This document shows positions 1 to 10,836 of a DNA stretch of 41,765 bases, piece by piece. A program made the translations under genes and the position numbers. Positions within the stretch are counted from its first letter, which is position 1. Each line of letters starts with the position of its first letter. Origin of the DNA: Bacillus pseudomycoides (GTDB lineage: Bacteria; Bacillota; Bacilli; Bacillales; Bacillaceae_G). Below the pieces are notes generated by a model. The model was given only the letters and a program-made list of their open reading frames with translations. It was not told the DNA's origin and searched no databases. Location of the stretch: the NCBI RefSeq assembly GCF_002551005.1, contig NZ_NVOY01000045.1:36319-78083 (forward strand), given 5' to 3'.

Positions 1-55
1 AACTAACCATCAGTGGGGATGAAGAAAAATCCCACTGATGGAAGTTTCCCTTTAT
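1..55 (+). repeat. Partial bcr1-like repeat (3' end)
   Basis: This is the 3' part of an interspersed element. It has a hairpin with arms CCATCAGTGGG and CCCACTGATGG, followed by a tail ending in TTTAT at 51-55. Similar tails occur at 7384-7468, 17076-17233, 21680-21806 and 26744-26926. The bcr1 element of the B. cereus group is about 155 bp with TTTAT at its ends, as far as I recall; the name is therefore an inference. The repeat overlaps the stop codon of the minus-strand efflux gene (TAA at 52-54), and its hairpin could serve as part of that gene's 3' end. The 5' part lies outside the window. Confidence 0.65.
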
Positions 56-3000
56 TTAGCTACTTTGTTTTTTCGTTTGAATTTACTTATTACTTCATAC
101 ACAATCGGTACGATTAATAATGTTAATAGGGTAGAGCTTGTTAATCCGCCGATTACTGTGACGCCAAGACCTTTTGAGATAAGGCCGCTTCCTTCGAATC
201 CTAATGCAAGTGGAAGTAAGGCGCCAATCGTTGCGATCGCTGTCATTAAAATTGGGCGTAATCTTGTCGCGCCAGCTTCTAATAATGCTTCGCGTGTCGT
301 AAATCCTTCGCGTTCTTTATGAATAACGCGGTCAATTAATACGATGGCGTTTGTAACAACGATACCGATTAACATAAGGGCACCAATCATAGAAGAGATG
401 CTTAATGTTTCACCGGAAATTAATAAGGCAACAACGCCGCCGATGATCGTAAATGGAAGTGAGAATAAAATCGCAAATGGCGCCAGTGCTCCGCCGAATG
501 TTATAACAAGAACGAAGTATACAATTGCAATGGCAGCTAACATCGCTAAGCCAAGTTGTGTAAAGGATTCTTGAATATCTTTAGATACACCGCCCATTGA
601 CACATCAATACCAGATGGTAGATCCAGTTTATCTACTTCTTTTTGAATGTTGCGAGTAGCTTCTGCAACGTCGTCTGTCGTTGGTTTTGCGGTTACTGCT
701 GCATATACGCGGCCGTCGCGTCTTGTTACTGTATTAGACGTTTCTCCTTCTTTTACAGTCATAATGTCTTTTACAACCACTTCTGTACCTAGCGGCGTTT
801 GTACCTTTCGATTTGTTAAATCATCGACGTTTTCGTAGTTTTGTTTGTTCACTTCAACATACACATTCATCTCTTTGTCGTCTTTTTTTACTGTTGTTAA
901 GACAGGGCGGTTGCTCGAGTCGGAAAGTCCCATGCCAACTTGCGCAGCAGTTAGACCGAGTTTACTTAACTTCTCTTGATCTGCCACTAATGTGTATTCA
1001 TCGTATGTTTTGGAGATGCTCGAGTCGATATCTTTTAACGTCTTCTCTTTTTTCATGATACTTTGAATCTCTTTTACGACAGGTTTAATTTCTTCTAAAT
1101 TATTGCCGTATACGTATAATTTAATTTCATTGTTACCTCCGCCAGATGAGAAGTCTTGGTTTTTCCATTCTCCTTTGTCCGTCATCTTTTGCAGATCTTT
1201 CACGACTTTTTCTTTTTCCTTCTCAAAGTTCTTTGTATCGTCTTTGTATTGAACAAAGAATAATGCTTGATTCGATTTACCTGGGCTCATCGGATTTTCT
1301 CCGCCAAGTGAGAACTGAATTGTTTTCACATCTTTATTATTTTTAAAATAATCTTCTGCTTTTGTCGCGATATTTTCGACATCTTGCAATGTTTGTCCAG
1401 GTTCTGGATTGTAAGAGGTGATTATTGTTTTCTCTTCTTCAGATGGTAAGAAACTTACACCTACAATCGGAAGAAGTGCAATGCTTCCTACTAATAATAA
1501 AACCGCAATGCTAGATGTAATAATTTTATGGTTTAATACCCATTCTAGAAGGCGTTTATATCCATTAGCAAGTTTACTTGGCTTCTCTTCATGATTATGT
1601 TGTTGTTTTTCTTTCATACTTTCCTTTTTAAATAAAGAATGTGCCATCATTGGAACAATTGTAACAGCTACAAGAAGAGATGCTAATAAGGCGAAAACAA
1701 TTGTTAAAGCAAACGGTAAGAATAGTTCACCGATCATTCCTTTCACAAGACCGAGCGGTAAAAAGACCGCGATGGTTACAACTGTCGATGACATAATTGG
1801 CACGAACATTTCTTTCGTTGCTTCGCGAATTAAGTCTTTTCCTTTTAATTTTTCACCTGGTAAAGCCATGCGCCGGTAAATATTTTCAATAACAACGATT
1901 GAATCGTCGACAACGCGGCCGATGGCGACAGTCATTGCCCCAAGCGTCATGATATTTAATGTAATATCCATTTCTTTTAATACTAAAATTGCAATTAATA
2001 AAGAAAGTGGAATTGAAATAACAGAAATAAGCGTTGTTCGAATGTTACGCAAGAACAACATGATGATAATAACAGCGAAAATGGCACCGAAAATAGCTTT
2101 ATTTAACATTGTACTAACTGATTTTTCGATTGGTTCACCTTGGTCAAATGTTGAAGTGATTTCGATGTTATCAAATTTCTTTTCGAAATCTTTTGCTTTA
2201 TCTTTTACAGAATTTACAACGTCAACGGTATTTGCATCAGCAGCTTTTACAATTTGCAGGCTGATTGCATCTTTTCCGTTTGTGCGTGAAATAGACTCTG
2301 CTTTCCCAACTTGTTTAATATCAGCGATATCTTGCAATGATATGGTTGGAATACCTAATGCTTGTCCCGTTGCAGCTGGATTCATATTTGGCTGCTGCGT
2401 CTGAGATGGACTGTGTGAACTTCCTTGATTTGCAGAAGGGATAAGCGGGATTTTCATTTCTTTTAAAGCTTGTAACGTTGTAATATTGCCATCTACAACA
2501 ACAGATTTTTCTTTATCTTTAAATGTATACATTCCTAGCGGCATCGAAACGTCAGAACCTTTAATCATGTTCTTAACTGTATCTTCGCTAAGTCCTAATT
2601 CTTTCATTTTCTCTTTGTTGAAGACGAGCTGTACTTCTTCTACTTGTTGACCGGAAATTTGTACATCGGCAACGCCGTCTAATCCTTGTAATCCTGGAAC
2701 GATATCTTTTTCTACTCGTTCTGTTAGCTGTGCAAGAGATTCATTTTTATTTGTAACGCTTAATGAAATGACAGGAAAAGCATTGATGCTCAAGCGAGAA
2801 ATTTTAGGCTCTTTTACGCCTTCCGGTAAAGGTAAATTAGCGAGTGCTTCTTTTACTTCCGTCTCTGCCTTTTCCATATTTTTATCAAAATTATATTCTA
2901 CTTGAATAGAAGACGCATTTTGATAAGAAGAGGAGCTGACAACAGTTACTCCACTTAAGTTTTGCAGTCGTTGTTCAATTGGTTTTGAAATCTTTTCTGC

Positions 3001-3180
3001 TACTGCAGTTGGAGTAGCGCCAGGATACACAGTTGTCACTGTGACAAGTGGTGTTGTAATGTCTGGGATTGTTTCCAACTTCATACGAAGACCAGAATAG
3101 ATTCCTGCAATCGTAATAATAATCGTTAATAGCCAGACTGCGAACTTATTGTTTAACGAAAAGTTAATAATTTTATTCAT
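52..3180 (-). CDS. swrC: RND-family efflux transporter, SwrC/YerP (AcrB/HAE1-like)
   Basis: A 1042-aa inner-membrane proton-driven exporter of the AcrB/AcrD/AcrF superfamily. The N-terminus (MNKIINFSLNNKFAVWLL) is the typical first membrane helix. It is followed by a large extracytoplasmic porter loop, a membrane block near residues 365-530 that contains the paired aspartates of GRVVDDSIVVIEN used in proton relay, then a second loop and a second membrane block. Length and layout match B. subtilis SwrC (YerP), which is linked to surfactin resistance and swarming; the substrate here is unknown. The start has the ribosome site AAGGAG. The gene is divergent from a TetR gene, and TGAC-N6-GTCA palindromes lie on its promoter, so repression by that regulator is likely. 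No membrane-fusion or outer-membrane partner is adjacent, as expected in a Gram-positive. Confidence 0.92.
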   Translation of the reverse strand: MNKIINFSLNNKFAVWLLTIIITIAGIYSGLRMKLETIPDITTPLVTVTTVYPGATPTAVAEKISKPIEQRLQNLSGVTVVSSSSYQNASSIQVEYNFDKNMEKAETEVKEALANLPLPEGVKEPKISRLSINAFPVISLSVTNKNESLAQLTERVEKDIVPGLQGLDGVADVQISGQQVEEVQLVFNKEKMKELGLSEDTVKNMIKGSDVSMPLGMYTFKDKEKSVVVDGNITTLQALKEMKIPLIPSANQGSSHSPSQTQQPNMNPAATGQALGIPTISLQDIADIKQVGKAESISRTNGKDAISLQIVKAADANTVDVVNSVKDKAKDFEKKFDNIEITSTFDQGEPIEKSVSTMLNKAIFGAIFAVIIIMLFLRNIRTTLISVISIPLSLLIAILVLKEMDITLNIMTLGAMTVAIGRVVDDSIVVIENIYRRMALPGEKLKGKDLIREATKEMFVPIMSSTVVTIAVFLPLGLVKGMIGELFLPFALTIVFALLASLLVAVTIVPMMAHSLFKKESMKEKQQHNHEEKPSKLANGYKRLLEWVLNHKIITSSIAVLLLVGSIALLPIVGVSFLPSEEEKTIITSYNPEPGQTLQDVENIATKAEDYFKNNKDVKTIQFSLGGENPMSPGKSNQALFFVQYKDDTKNFEKEKEKVVKDLQKMTDKGEWKNQDFSSGGGNNEIKLYVYGNNLEEIKPVVKEIQSIMKKEKTLKDIDSSISKTYDEYTLVADQEKLSKLGLTAAQVGMGLSDSSNRPVLTTVKKDDKEMNVYVEVNKQNYENVDDLTNRKVQTPLGTEVVVKDIMTVKEGETSNTVTRRDGRVYAAVTAKPTTDDVAEATRNIQKEVDKLDLPSGIDVSMGGVSKDIQESFTQLGLAMLAAIAIVYFVLVITFGGALAPFAILFSLPFTIIGGVVALLISGETLSISSMIGALMLIGIVVTNAIVLIDRVIHKEREGFTTREALLEAGATRLRPILMTAIATIGALLPLALGFEGSGLISKGLGVTVIGGLTSSTLLTLLIVPIVYEVISKFKRKNKVAK

Positions 3181-3204
3181 TTCTACGCTCCTTTTTATGA
3201 AAAC

Positions 3205-3258
3205 TGACTAATTGGTCATAATAGTTAAAGTATAAATGACTGACTGGTCAACAGTCAA
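3205..3258 (-). promoter_or_regulatory. swrC promoter with two TetR-type operators
   Basis: On the minus strand, a -35 TTGACT (3258-3253) and -10 TATACT (3234-3229) are 18 bp apart. One palindrome, TGACTGACTGGTCA (3237-3250), sits in the spacer. A second, TGACTAATTGGTCA (3205-3218), sits just past the expected transcription start. Both fit TGAC-N6-GTCA. This arrangement is typical of a TetR repressor that blocks RNA polymerase. Which protein binds is inferred from the adjacent divergent regulator gene. Confidence 0.7.
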
Positions 3259-3284
3259 CGAAAAGGTAAAATACTGTGAACTAC

Positions 3285-3312
3285 TTGCAATTTTTGACTG
3301 ATGAGTCATAAT
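3285..3312 (+). promoter_or_regulatory. tetR promoter with overlapping operator
   Basis: A -35 TTGCAA (3285-3290) and -10 CATAAT (3307-3312) have a 16-bp spacer. The palindrome TGACTGATGAGTCA (3295-3308) fills the spacer and touches the -10. It is the third TGAC-N6-GTCA site in this intergenic region, which suggests the regulator represses its own gene as well as the pump. Confidence 0.65.
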
Positions 3313-3347
3313 GCGGATAAGAGTGTTTTTTTTAGGAGAGGAAAAAG

Positions 3348-4220
3348 ATGAAGGAAAAAGAGCGGTTAATTATTGAAACGGCAATTAAATTATTTGCGAT
3401 GAAGGGCGTGACTGCGACGTCTATTCAAGAAATCGCAACAGAGTGCGGCATTTCGAAAGGCGCCTTTTATTTGCATTTTAAATCGAAAGATGCGTTAGTA
3501 TTGGCAACGCTAGAGTATTACTACGATGGGATTCAAAATAAAGTGATGGACATCGAAAAAGAATCGTTACCTCCGCGTGAGAAGTTTGAAAAACAATTGC
3601 ACTGTCAGTTTTATGAATTACAACAAAAGAAAGAATTTATAATTATGTGTATGAGAGAAAATGTAATTCCCTTTAATAAAGAAATAGAAACATTTATGAC
3701 GAGAATGAAATTAGAATCGTACGCTTTTTATCAAAACAATTTACTTTCTATTTATGGAGAAAAAATTACTCCTTACCTAATGGATGCAATGATTATGTTC
3801 GAAGGGATAGCACGTGGATATTCGGAACTAATTATCTTTAATGTGGTAAATATAGATGTACCATATACAGTGAAATTTATCTTAAACAGAATGGATGATA
3901 TTGTAGCAGGTCTGCACCGTTCCGAGGAAAAACCGGTTATTTTAGAACGGGAATTGAATCATTTTTTCTGTGGTGTGAATACAACTCCTATACATAATGA
4001 AGAAGAATTTGTAAATGAAATTATTCAGTTAAAACGTACACTAGTAGATCGAGTAGGGAATGATGAATTATTGGTTACTTTAGATGTATTAGAGGAAGAA
4101 CTGAAGATGAAAAAGCCGCGAGTGCCAGTTATTCAAGGGATGTTGTCCAACTTAAAATTGTATCCAGAACTGTGTGATTTCCGGGAAAGACTTGCCATGT
4201 ACTATAAAATAACAAATTAA
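3348..4220 (+). CDS. TetR/AcrR-family transcriptional regulator, YerO-like
   Basis: A 290-aa DNA-binding protein. The N-terminal 60 residues form a classic TetR helix-turn-helix (TSIQEIATECGISKGAFYLHF). The rest is an unrecognised ligand-binding region. At 290 aa it is clearly longer than the usual TetR length of about 190-220; the extra C-terminal 70-90 residues are charged and helical-looking. B. subtilis YerO, encoded beside yerP/swrC, is also a long TetR protein as far as I recall, so the pair is probably orthologous. The start at 3348 follows AGGAGAGG. It very likely represses the divergent pump gene and itself through the three palindromes at 3205-3308. The inducer is unknown. Confidence 0.85.
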   Translation: MKEKERLIIETAIKLFAMKGVTATSIQEIATECGISKGAFYLHFKSKDALVLATLEYYYDGIQNKVMDIEKESLPPREKFEKQLHCQFYELQQKKEFIIMCMRENVIPFNKEIETFMTRMKLESYAFYQNNLLSIYGEKITPYLMDAMIMFEGIARGYSELIIFNVVNIDVPYTVKFILNRMDDIVAGLHRSEEKPVILERELNHFFCGVNTTPIHNEEEFVNEIIQLKRTLVDRVGNDELLVTLDVLEEELKMKKPRVPVIQGMLSNLKLYPELCDFRERLAMYYKITN

Positions 4221-4254
4221 TAATATATAGACAAAAGGAAACTTATCATTTAAA

Positions 4255-4272
4255 ATTAGTACCAAGTCATAA
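4255..4272 (+). promoter_or_regulatory. Putative FapR operator upstream of fabH
   Basis: ATTAGTACCAAGTCATAA resembles the FapR box of Bacillus (TTAGTACC followed by a loose inverted half). FapR represses fatty-acid and phospholipid synthesis genes until malonyl-CoA accumulates. A similar box lies before fabI at 39979-39996 in this window. I cannot place a confident -35/-10 pair here. Confidence 0.65.
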
Positions 4273-4300
4273 GAATTGATATAAATCGGAGGGTTGCAAT

Positions 4301-5233
4301 GTGAATGTAGGCATTTTAGGGATCGGGAGATATGTGCCAGAAAAAGTTGTCACAAACCACGACTTAGAGAACATAATGGATACATCTGATGAATGGATTC
4401 GAACAAGAACAGGAATTGAAGAAAGACGAATTGCTGATGATACAATAGATACTTCACATATGGCTGTGGAAGCTGCAAAAAAAGCACTTGAAAACGCTGG
4501 GGTTAGCGGAGAAGAAATTGATCTTATTTTAGTTGCAACAGTAACGCCAGATCGTTCGTTTCCGGCGGTTGCTTGCGTAGTTCAAGAACAAATCGGAGCA
4601 AAGCATGCAGCAGCGATGGATTTAGGTGCTGCTTGTGCTGGTTTTATGTATGGAATGATTACCGCACAACAATTTATTCAAACTGGAACTTATAAAAATA
4701 TATTAATAGTTGGTAGCGATAAGTTATCCAAAATTGTAGACTGGAATGACCGGAATACGGCAGTTTTATTTGGAGATGGAGCAGGTGCTGTCGTTATGGG
4801 AGCTGTTTCAGAAGGAAAAGGTATTCTTTCATTTGAATTAGGTGCAGATGGAAGTGGTGGAAAGCACCTTTATCAAGATGAATATGTTATGATGAATGGC
4901 AGAGAAGTCTTTAAGTTTGCTGTTCGTCAACTTGGTGATTCATGTCTTCGCGTTTTAGAAAAAGCGGGTCTTACGAAAGAAGATGTGGACTTTTTAGTGC
5001 CTCATCAAGCAAACATTCGTATTATGGAATCAGCGAGAGAGCGGCTAAATTTACCGCAAGAAAAAATGAGTACGACAATTTCCAAGTTTGGGAATACGTC
5101 AGCTTCTTCAATTCCGATTGCGATGGTAGAAGAATTGCAAAATGGACGTATTCAAGATGGGGATCTCATCATATTAGTTGGTTTTGGCGGCGGATTAACA
5201 TGGGGAGCAGTTGCTCTTCGTTGGGGTAAATAA
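4301..5233 (+). CDS. fabH: 3-oxoacyl-ACP synthase III (KAS III)
   Basis: A 310-aa cytosolic condensing enzyme that starts fatty-acid synthesis by joining an acyl-CoA primer (branched primers in Bacillus) to malonyl-ACP. The catalytic triad is visible: Cys112 in GAACAGF, His235 in VPHQAN and Asn265 in KFGNTSA. The start is GTG at 4301, seven bases after GGAGGG; an overlapping ATG at 4299 is followed at once by TGA and cannot be used. fabF follows after 28 bp, so the two form an operon. A FapR-like box lies about 30 bp upstream. B. subtilis has two fabH copies; this position matches fabHA (yjaX). Confidence 0.96.
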   Translation: MNVGILGIGRYVPEKVVTNHDLENIMDTSDEWIRTRTGIEERRIADDTIDTSHMAVEAAKKALENAGVSGEEIDLILVATVTPDRSFPAVACVVQEQIGAKHAAAMDLGAACAGFMYGMITAQQFIQTGTYKNILIVGSDKLSKIVDWNDRNTAVLFGDGAGAVVMGAVSEGKGILSFELGADGSGGKHLYQDEYVMMNGREVFKFAVRQLGDSCLRVLEKAGLTKEDVDFLVPHQANIRIMESARERLNLPQEKMSTTISKFGNTSASSIPIAMVEELQNGRIQDGDLIILVGFGGGLTWGAVALRWGK

Positions 5234-5261
5234 GGACTGAGAGAAAAGGAGTGTATTTTGT

Positions 5262-6500
5262 ATGGAAAAAAAGCGTGTTGTAGTTACAGGAGTAGGAGCA
5301 GTTACTCCAGTAGGAACGGATGTAGAAACTGCTTGGGAAAATATTAAAAATGGTGTATCTGGAATCGGACGTCTTACACGCTTAGATGCAGATCAATTTC
5401 CTGCGAAAGTAGCCGCGGAAGTTAATGACTTTGATGTTGAAAAATATATTGATAAAAAAGAAGCGCGTCGTATGGACCGCTTTACACAATATGCAGTAGC
5501 AGCAGCAAAAATGGCTGTAGAAGATGCAAAGCTAGAAATTACTGAAGAAAACGGGCCGCGCATTGGGGTGTGGGTTGGATCAGGAATCGGTGGTATGGAA
5601 ACATATGAAGAGCAGTTCAAAATCTTTAATGAAAAAGGCGCACGCCGCGTTAGTCCATTTTTCGTACCAATGATGATTCCTGATATGGCTGCAGGCCAAG
5701 TGTCCATTGCATTAGGTGCAAAAGGGATTAATACATGTACAGTAACAGCTTGTGCATCAGGTGCCCATTCTATTGGTGATGCATATAAAGTGATTCAGCG
5801 CGGAGATGCAGATGCGATGATTACGGGCGGAGCGGAAGCACCGTTAACAAACATGGCAGTAGCTGGATTTTGTTCAGCTAAAGCATTAACATTCAATGAA
5901 GATCCAGCAACTGCTTGTCGTCCGTTCGATAAAAACCGAAGCGGCTTCGTAATGGGAGAAGGAGCAGGGATTCTTGTATTAGAAGAATTAGAGCATGCGT
6001 TAGCGCGCGGTGCACATATTTATGCTGAAATCGTTGGATACGGAGCAACAGGTGATGCATTCCATATTACGCTTCCAGCTCCTGGCGGTGAAGGCGGCGT
6101 GCGTGCGATGCGTCAAGCGTTAGAAGAAGCAGGTCTAAAGCCAGAAGATATCGATTACATTAATGCGCACGGTACAAGTACAGAAGCGAATGAAAGATAT
6201 GAAACGATGGCAATTAAAGAAGTTTTTGGCGAGCATGCATATAAAGTAGCGGTAAGCTCAACAAAATCAATGACAGGACATTTATTAGGTGCAGCTGGTG
6301 CGGTAGAGGCGATTATATCTGTGAAAACAATTACAGATGGCGTTGTTCCGCCAACAATTAACTATGAAACACCAGATCCAGAGTGTGATTTAGATTGTGT
6401 GCCAAATCAAGCAAGACAACAAAAAGTACGTGCTGTATTAAGTAACTCATTAGGTTTTGGTGGTCATAACGCAGCATTAGTATTTAAAGAATATAAATAA
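5262..6500 (+). CDS. fabF: 3-oxoacyl-ACP synthase II (KAS II)
   Basis: A 412-aa elongating condensing enzyme of type II fatty-acid synthesis in the cytosol. It shows the KAS I/II triad: Cys164 in TACASGAHS, His303 in NAHGTS and His340 in TGHLLGAAG. Length is normal for FabF. The start follows AAAGGAG. It is co-transcribed with fabH and closed by a strong terminator three bases after the stop. It should share FapR control with fabH. It is the usual target of cerulenin and platensimycin in Bacillus (family knowledge). Confidence 0.96.
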   Translation: MEKKRVVVTGVGAVTPVGTDVETAWENIKNGVSGIGRLTRLDADQFPAKVAAEVNDFDVEKYIDKKEARRMDRFTQYAVAAAKMAVEDAKLEITEENGPRIGVWVGSGIGGMETYEEQFKIFNEKGARRVSPFFVPMMIPDMAAGQVSIALGAKGINTCTVTACASGAHSIGDAYKVIQRGDADAMITGGAEAPLTNMAVAGFCSAKALTFNEDPATACRPFDKNRSGFVMGEGAGILVLEELEHALARGAHIYAEIVGYGATGDAFHITLPAPGGEGGVRAMRQALEEAGLKPEDIDYINAHGTSTEANERYETMAIKEVFGEHAYKVAVSSTKSMTGHLLGAAGAVEAIISVKTITDGVVPPTINYETPDPECDLDCVPNQARQQKVRAVLSNSLGFGGHNAALVFKEYK

Positions 6501-6502
6501 TA

Positions 6503-6535
6503 AGAAAGTGCAGATGAAAATCTGCACTTTTTTTA
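6503..6535 (+). terminator. Rho-independent terminator of fabHF
   Basis: AAGTGCAGAT and ATCTGCACTT form a 10-bp stem with a GAAA loop, followed by a run of seven T. An in-frame ATG at 6508 inside this hairpin is therefore an unlikely start for the next gene. Confidence 0.9.
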
Positions 6536-6588
6536 TGCTTTCTTTCGTTTTGTTGCATATGTATGGAACAAAAAGGAGAGTGGGAGAG

Positions 6589-7383
6589 ATGGGCGTGATT
6601 CAAACGGCAGAGTGGATGCGTACGCATTATCAAGAGCCGGAAAAAATTTGTGAGAAGTTTACAAAGTATATTCCGCTCCAGAAAGAAACGTTGTATCGAT
6701 TTCTTGTGTCAAAAGGAATGTTTCGGCCGGTAGAAGGTGGTGAGAAAGAAATAGACATATTGCAAAAAGAACGAGTATGGGAGCGATTGGCGGTAGAATA
6801 TAAAAAACTGCAGGAATGGTTAAAAGGGCCTAATATACCAGTATTTATTCTGTTATCAGATCCATATAATCGAACTGTTCAACGAGAATATAACGGCAAA
6901 GCGGGATTAGCAATACGAAATGCTTTGTTTTTATTTGTAAATTCACAAAGTTCGATCGCTGAGCTAAAAGCATTGCTTACTCATGAATATCATCATATAT
7001 GTCGGATTCATGCAAATGAGAGGAGAGAAGAAGCGTATGCCCTTTTGGATACAATGGTGATGGAAGGATTAGCAGAACATGCGGTGTATGAACGGCATGG
7101 AGAGAGTTGCTATGCGCCGTGGGTGTCTTATTACGAGAAAGAAGAAGCAATTATGTTTTGGCGCCGGTTTATACAAGATAAGCAAGGGATAGAACGAGGG
7201 ACACGCGAGCACGATATACTGCTAAATGGACGAGGATTATTCTATCCGAAAATGCTTGGGTATGCTGTGGGATTTCATATTGTAAAAGATTGTGTAGAGC
7301 ATAAGAAGTGGAACACAACTTCTTTATTAGGAATGGATGCGAAAGCTATTTTAGAAGGAGCGTTATCTTTTTCTCCCGCATAA
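6589..7383 (+). CDS. yjaZ: DUF2268-type putative Zn-dependent protease, YjaZ-like
   Basis: A 264-aa protein of the DUF2268/YjaZ family, predicted zinc peptidases of unknown substrate. The key motif is HEYHH at residues 132-136, an HExxH metal site, followed by an EGLAEH segment that could supply the third ligand. No clear signal peptide is present from this start. I chose ATG 6589, after AGGAGAGTGGGAGAG, because upstream in-frame codons lie within or next to the fabF terminator. Its place after fabF matches yjaZ in B. subtilis. A partial bcr1-like repeat begins directly at the stop codon. Function unproven. Confidence 0.82.
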   Translation: MGVIQTAEWMRTHYQEPEKICEKFTKYIPLQKETLYRFLVSKGMFRPVEGGEKEIDILQKERVWERLAVEYKKLQEWLKGPNIPVFILLSDPYNRTVQREYNGKAGLAIRNALFLFVNSQSSIAELKALLTHEYHHICRIHANERREEAYALLDTMVMEGLAEHAVYERHGESCYAPWVSYYEKEEAIMFWRRFIQDKQGIERGTREHDILLNGRGLFYPKMLGYAVGFHIVKDCVEHKKWNTTSLLGMDAKAILEGALSFSPA

Positions 7384-7468
7384 AACTCCACCTCAATATT
7401 CCGAGAGAAGCGAAGTGCCATCAGTGGATGAGGAAGAAAAATTCCACTGATGGAAATTTCACTGTATA
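7384..7468 (+). repeat. Degenerate partial bcr1-like repeat
   Basis: A shortened copy of the element seen in full at 17076-17233. It keeps the ACTCC...GAGAGAAGCGAAG segment, the hairpin with arms CCATCAGTGGA / TCCACTGATGG, and a TTTCACTGTAT tail (final motif decayed from TTTAT). It starts right after the yjaZ stop codon. Confidence 0.6.
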
Positions 7469-7592
7469 AGCATGAAAGATAGAGGATGATGAAGAAATTA
7501 ATTAATAAGAATATATTTCCTCTCTTGGAATAAATTTTACGAAAGATGACCATAATGAGATTTACAAACAGTTGTGAAGTGAGGGGTAAGCA

Positions 7593-8339
7593 ATGTTATA
7601 TCTGCATGATGTATGGGTAAATTGGTTTGAAGGTGAAGAAAACGGGTATAACGTCTGTCATTTCTATGAATGGCGGAAGGATGATACGATCGAATTGTTA
7701 GATCAAGTACCATTAGTAAAAGTAGATTCCACATTATATCATTACATCGAGAACGAATTGCTAGAACTTCCGCGAAAACTATTGGAAGACGTACATCATA
7801 AGGCGTATATTCGAAAAAACCATGAACGGCTGCAGCAGGAATATTGTTTTGTTGTATCAGACGGAAAAGGAATTATTGCGGTTGATACAATTGGATACAA
7901 CATTCCAATCCGAAAAAGCAGGTTGATTCCAAGACAAGAGCAAATGGTGTATGAAATGGTAGAAAACGTACAGGCAGAAACATATGATTTTGAAGGGGAA
8001 TCACCGCAAAAGGAACATCATATTTTATCACCTTCCCCGCATATGATGAATGGGTTAACACGGAAAGAACGACAATTAAAACAACTGCTCTTTATGGCGC
8101 TAGATCAGCTACATACAACGAAAAATCCAGCGGAAATTCGCTATTGGTATACAGAATGGGATCCAGCAGCATATTCAGCTGTGCAACATCTGCCATTTGA
8201 AGAAGTATGGAACCGTTTATTTGAAGAATCAAAGCACGGATGGTCAGATAAACACGAACAGCTCTGTGAGCGACTTGTAAGAGGACAACCGTTCTTTGAA
8301 AAGTTGTGGGAAATGGAAAATGAGCAAAAGGTAAATTAA
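7593..8339 (+). CDS. yjbA: YjbA family protein (DUF3603)
   Basis: A 248-aa soluble protein without membrane segments or recognisable catalytic motifs. Rich in charged and aromatic residues, it fits the DUF3603/YjbA family, conserved in Bacillus and of unknown function. The start ATG 7593 follows GAGGGG at good spacing. In B. subtilis yjbA also lies just upstream of trpS, on the opposite strand, as here. The gene ends in a strong terminator that overlaps its stop codon. Identification rests on length, sequence style and gene order. Confidence 0.78.
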   Translation: MLYLHDVWVNWFEGEENGYNVCHFYEWRKDDTIELLDQVPLVKVDSTLYHYIENELLELPRKLLEDVHHKAYIRKNHERLQQEYCFVVSDGKGIIAVDTIGYNIPIRKSRLIPRQEQMVYEMVENVQAETYDFEGESPQKEHHILSPSPHMMNGLTRKERQLKQLLFMALDQLHTTKNPAEIRYWYTEWDPAAYSAVQHLPFEEVWNRLFEESKHGWSDKHEQLCERLVRGQPFFEKLWEMENEQKVN

Positions 8340-8389
8340 AAGGAATGATCCAAAAGGCACATCTGTACCTTTTCGGATCATTCCTTTTT
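8338..8389 (+). terminator. Terminator after yjbA
   Basis: A long nested hairpin: AAAAGGAATGATCC pairs with GGATCATTCCTTTT, and an inner AAAAGG/CCTTTT pair extends it, ending in T5. The stop codon of yjbA is in its left arm. Sequence 8395-8484 that follows, with repeated ATATCGGCG segments, is unassigned. Confidence 0.85.
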
Positions 8390-8484
8390 GTGTGCCTACA
8401 AAGATATCGGCGACATTTACGATATATCGGCGGTTCGACCCGATATAAAGACTCTTCGACAAAATTCGTCGTGCGGGAGCCGTA

Positions 8485-8597
8485 TCCGCTTTTCTAGATG
8501 TCCAGCTCCAGCGGCTAGAATGGTCGGTGGCTTCGCGCCTTCCTGCGAGGTAAAAAGCACCTCTACGTCAGGAGCTCCATCCCCCTCCGCTTTTCTA
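8485..8597 (+). repeat. Interspersed Bacillaceae-type repeat bounded by TCCGCTTTTCTA
   Basis: A structured, GC-richer intergenic block flanked by direct copies of TCCGCTTTTCTA (8485-8496 and 8586-8597). Inside are the inverted pair AGCTCC...GGAGCT and a hairpin of CTTCCTGCGAGGT with ACCTCTACGTCAGGAG. I recognise this style (TAG.TGTCCAGCTCCAGCG ... CGCTTTTCTA) as a recurrent intergenic repeat in many Bacillaceae, though I cannot name it. It ends two bases from the trpS stop codon. A lone copy of the boundary motif occurs at 9671-9682, on the other side of trpS. Confidence 0.7.
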
Positions 8598-8598
8598 C

Positions 8599-9942
<1,344 letters not shown>

Positions 9943-9944
9943 CC

Positions 9945-9972
9945 ATTATAACACACAATAAATCGTTTGCAA
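9945..9972 (-). promoter_or_regulatory. trpS sigma-A promoter
   Basis: Minus strand -35 TTGCAA (9972-9967), 16-bp spacer, -10 TATAAT (9950-9945). Transcription should start near 9938, at the head of the T-box leader. Confidence 0.8.
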
Positions 9973-9977
9973 ATTTT

Positions 9978-10349
9978 TTAAACAGCAAAGCTCATAATGC
10001 TTGATAAAGCCGCTAATATGATACCGGTAATTAAAATAGGGTATGTCCATGTAAAGGAATACGTTCTATATAATATTTCTTTCGGATCGTGTTCTTCTTC
10101 ACCCTCAATTAAAGATTCCATCTTATTATTGGATCGACCTAATTTTTTAAAAGCATATATTGTTACATTGAAAAAACCTCGTTGAAATAGAAATACAAAG
10201 CCTCCGATAATAATGAAGAGTAAAGCAATATAAAACATAAAATTGACAAAATTCAACAAAAAAGAATTAGAAAATATAACAGCATATGCGCCAGAAATCG
10301 CAATTGTGCTCCCTGTTAGTATACTAATACGTGAAAAAAAAGTATTCAA
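9978..10349 (-). CDS. Small membrane protein, DUF3899-like
   Basis: A 123-aa integral membrane protein. Two hydrophobic segments lie close together near residues 8-30 and 33-55, then a charged cytosolic-type stretch (KKLGRSNNKMESLIEGEEEHD), then a C-terminal hydrophobic helix near residues 100-122. The pattern and the end-of-protein WTYPILITGIIL motif fit DUF3899, of unknown function. The start appears to be TTG at 10349, six bases after GGAGGGG; no in-frame ATG gives a better site. It stands alone between trpS and the opp operon. Confidence 0.72.
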   Translation of the reverse strand: MNTFFSRISILTGSTIAISGAYAVIFSNSFLLNFVNFMFYIALLFIIIGGFVFLFQRGFFNVTIYAFKKLGRSNNKMESLIEGEEEHDPKEILYRTYSFTWTYPILITGIILAALSSIMSFAV

Positions 10350-10836
10350 ATGCTTCCCCTCCGTAAAAAAAATTACTAGAATTATTATACTATAAAAGTT
10401 ATAATATGTACTATAAAGAATTTTTAGAAAAATATATATAATTGCGTATTTTCCTTTAATGAGATAACTCCAATGTTAAATCCTGTATTTACAAAATATA
10501 TACAAAATACACTGTAAATTAAAAATTTTAACAAAAAAATAAAAAATTATATTCACAATCGCCACATTATATGTATAATGAAAATTGTAGAAACTTGGAG
10601 ATTATTCTTTTAATTCTATTTTTTACAAATAAAGGTACATAATGCGCAATTAGAGAACCTGATTTGCTAGATTCATAATTAAATAGGTTTATTACAAATG
10701 GTAGTAATAATGCAGTTTATTCCATCGTTTTCAAGGGTATATGCCTATGATGGGCGTATGCTCTTATTTTTAAAGATAATAGTAAGAATATTTTAAACTA
10801 TCTTATTGCTTTTGAAAAAATGGGGAGGTGCTATTT
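10350..10836. other. AT-rich intergenic region with the opp promoter
   Basis: A 487-bp gap. The recognisable element is a plus-strand promoter: TTCACA (10552-10557), 16 bp, TATAAT (10574-10579). This leaves a 5' leader of about 250 bases before oppB. The leader has an inverted segment around GGGTATATGCCTATGATGGGCGTATGCTC (split: GGTATATGCC / GGGCGTATGC), but I do not recognise a riboswitch class. No gene seen. Confidence 0.5.

Noticed and set aside
1922-2404. 160-codon plus-strand open frame inside the efflux gene
   Set aside because: It is antisense to a well-supported RND gene, as expected from codon bias; no independent start signal.
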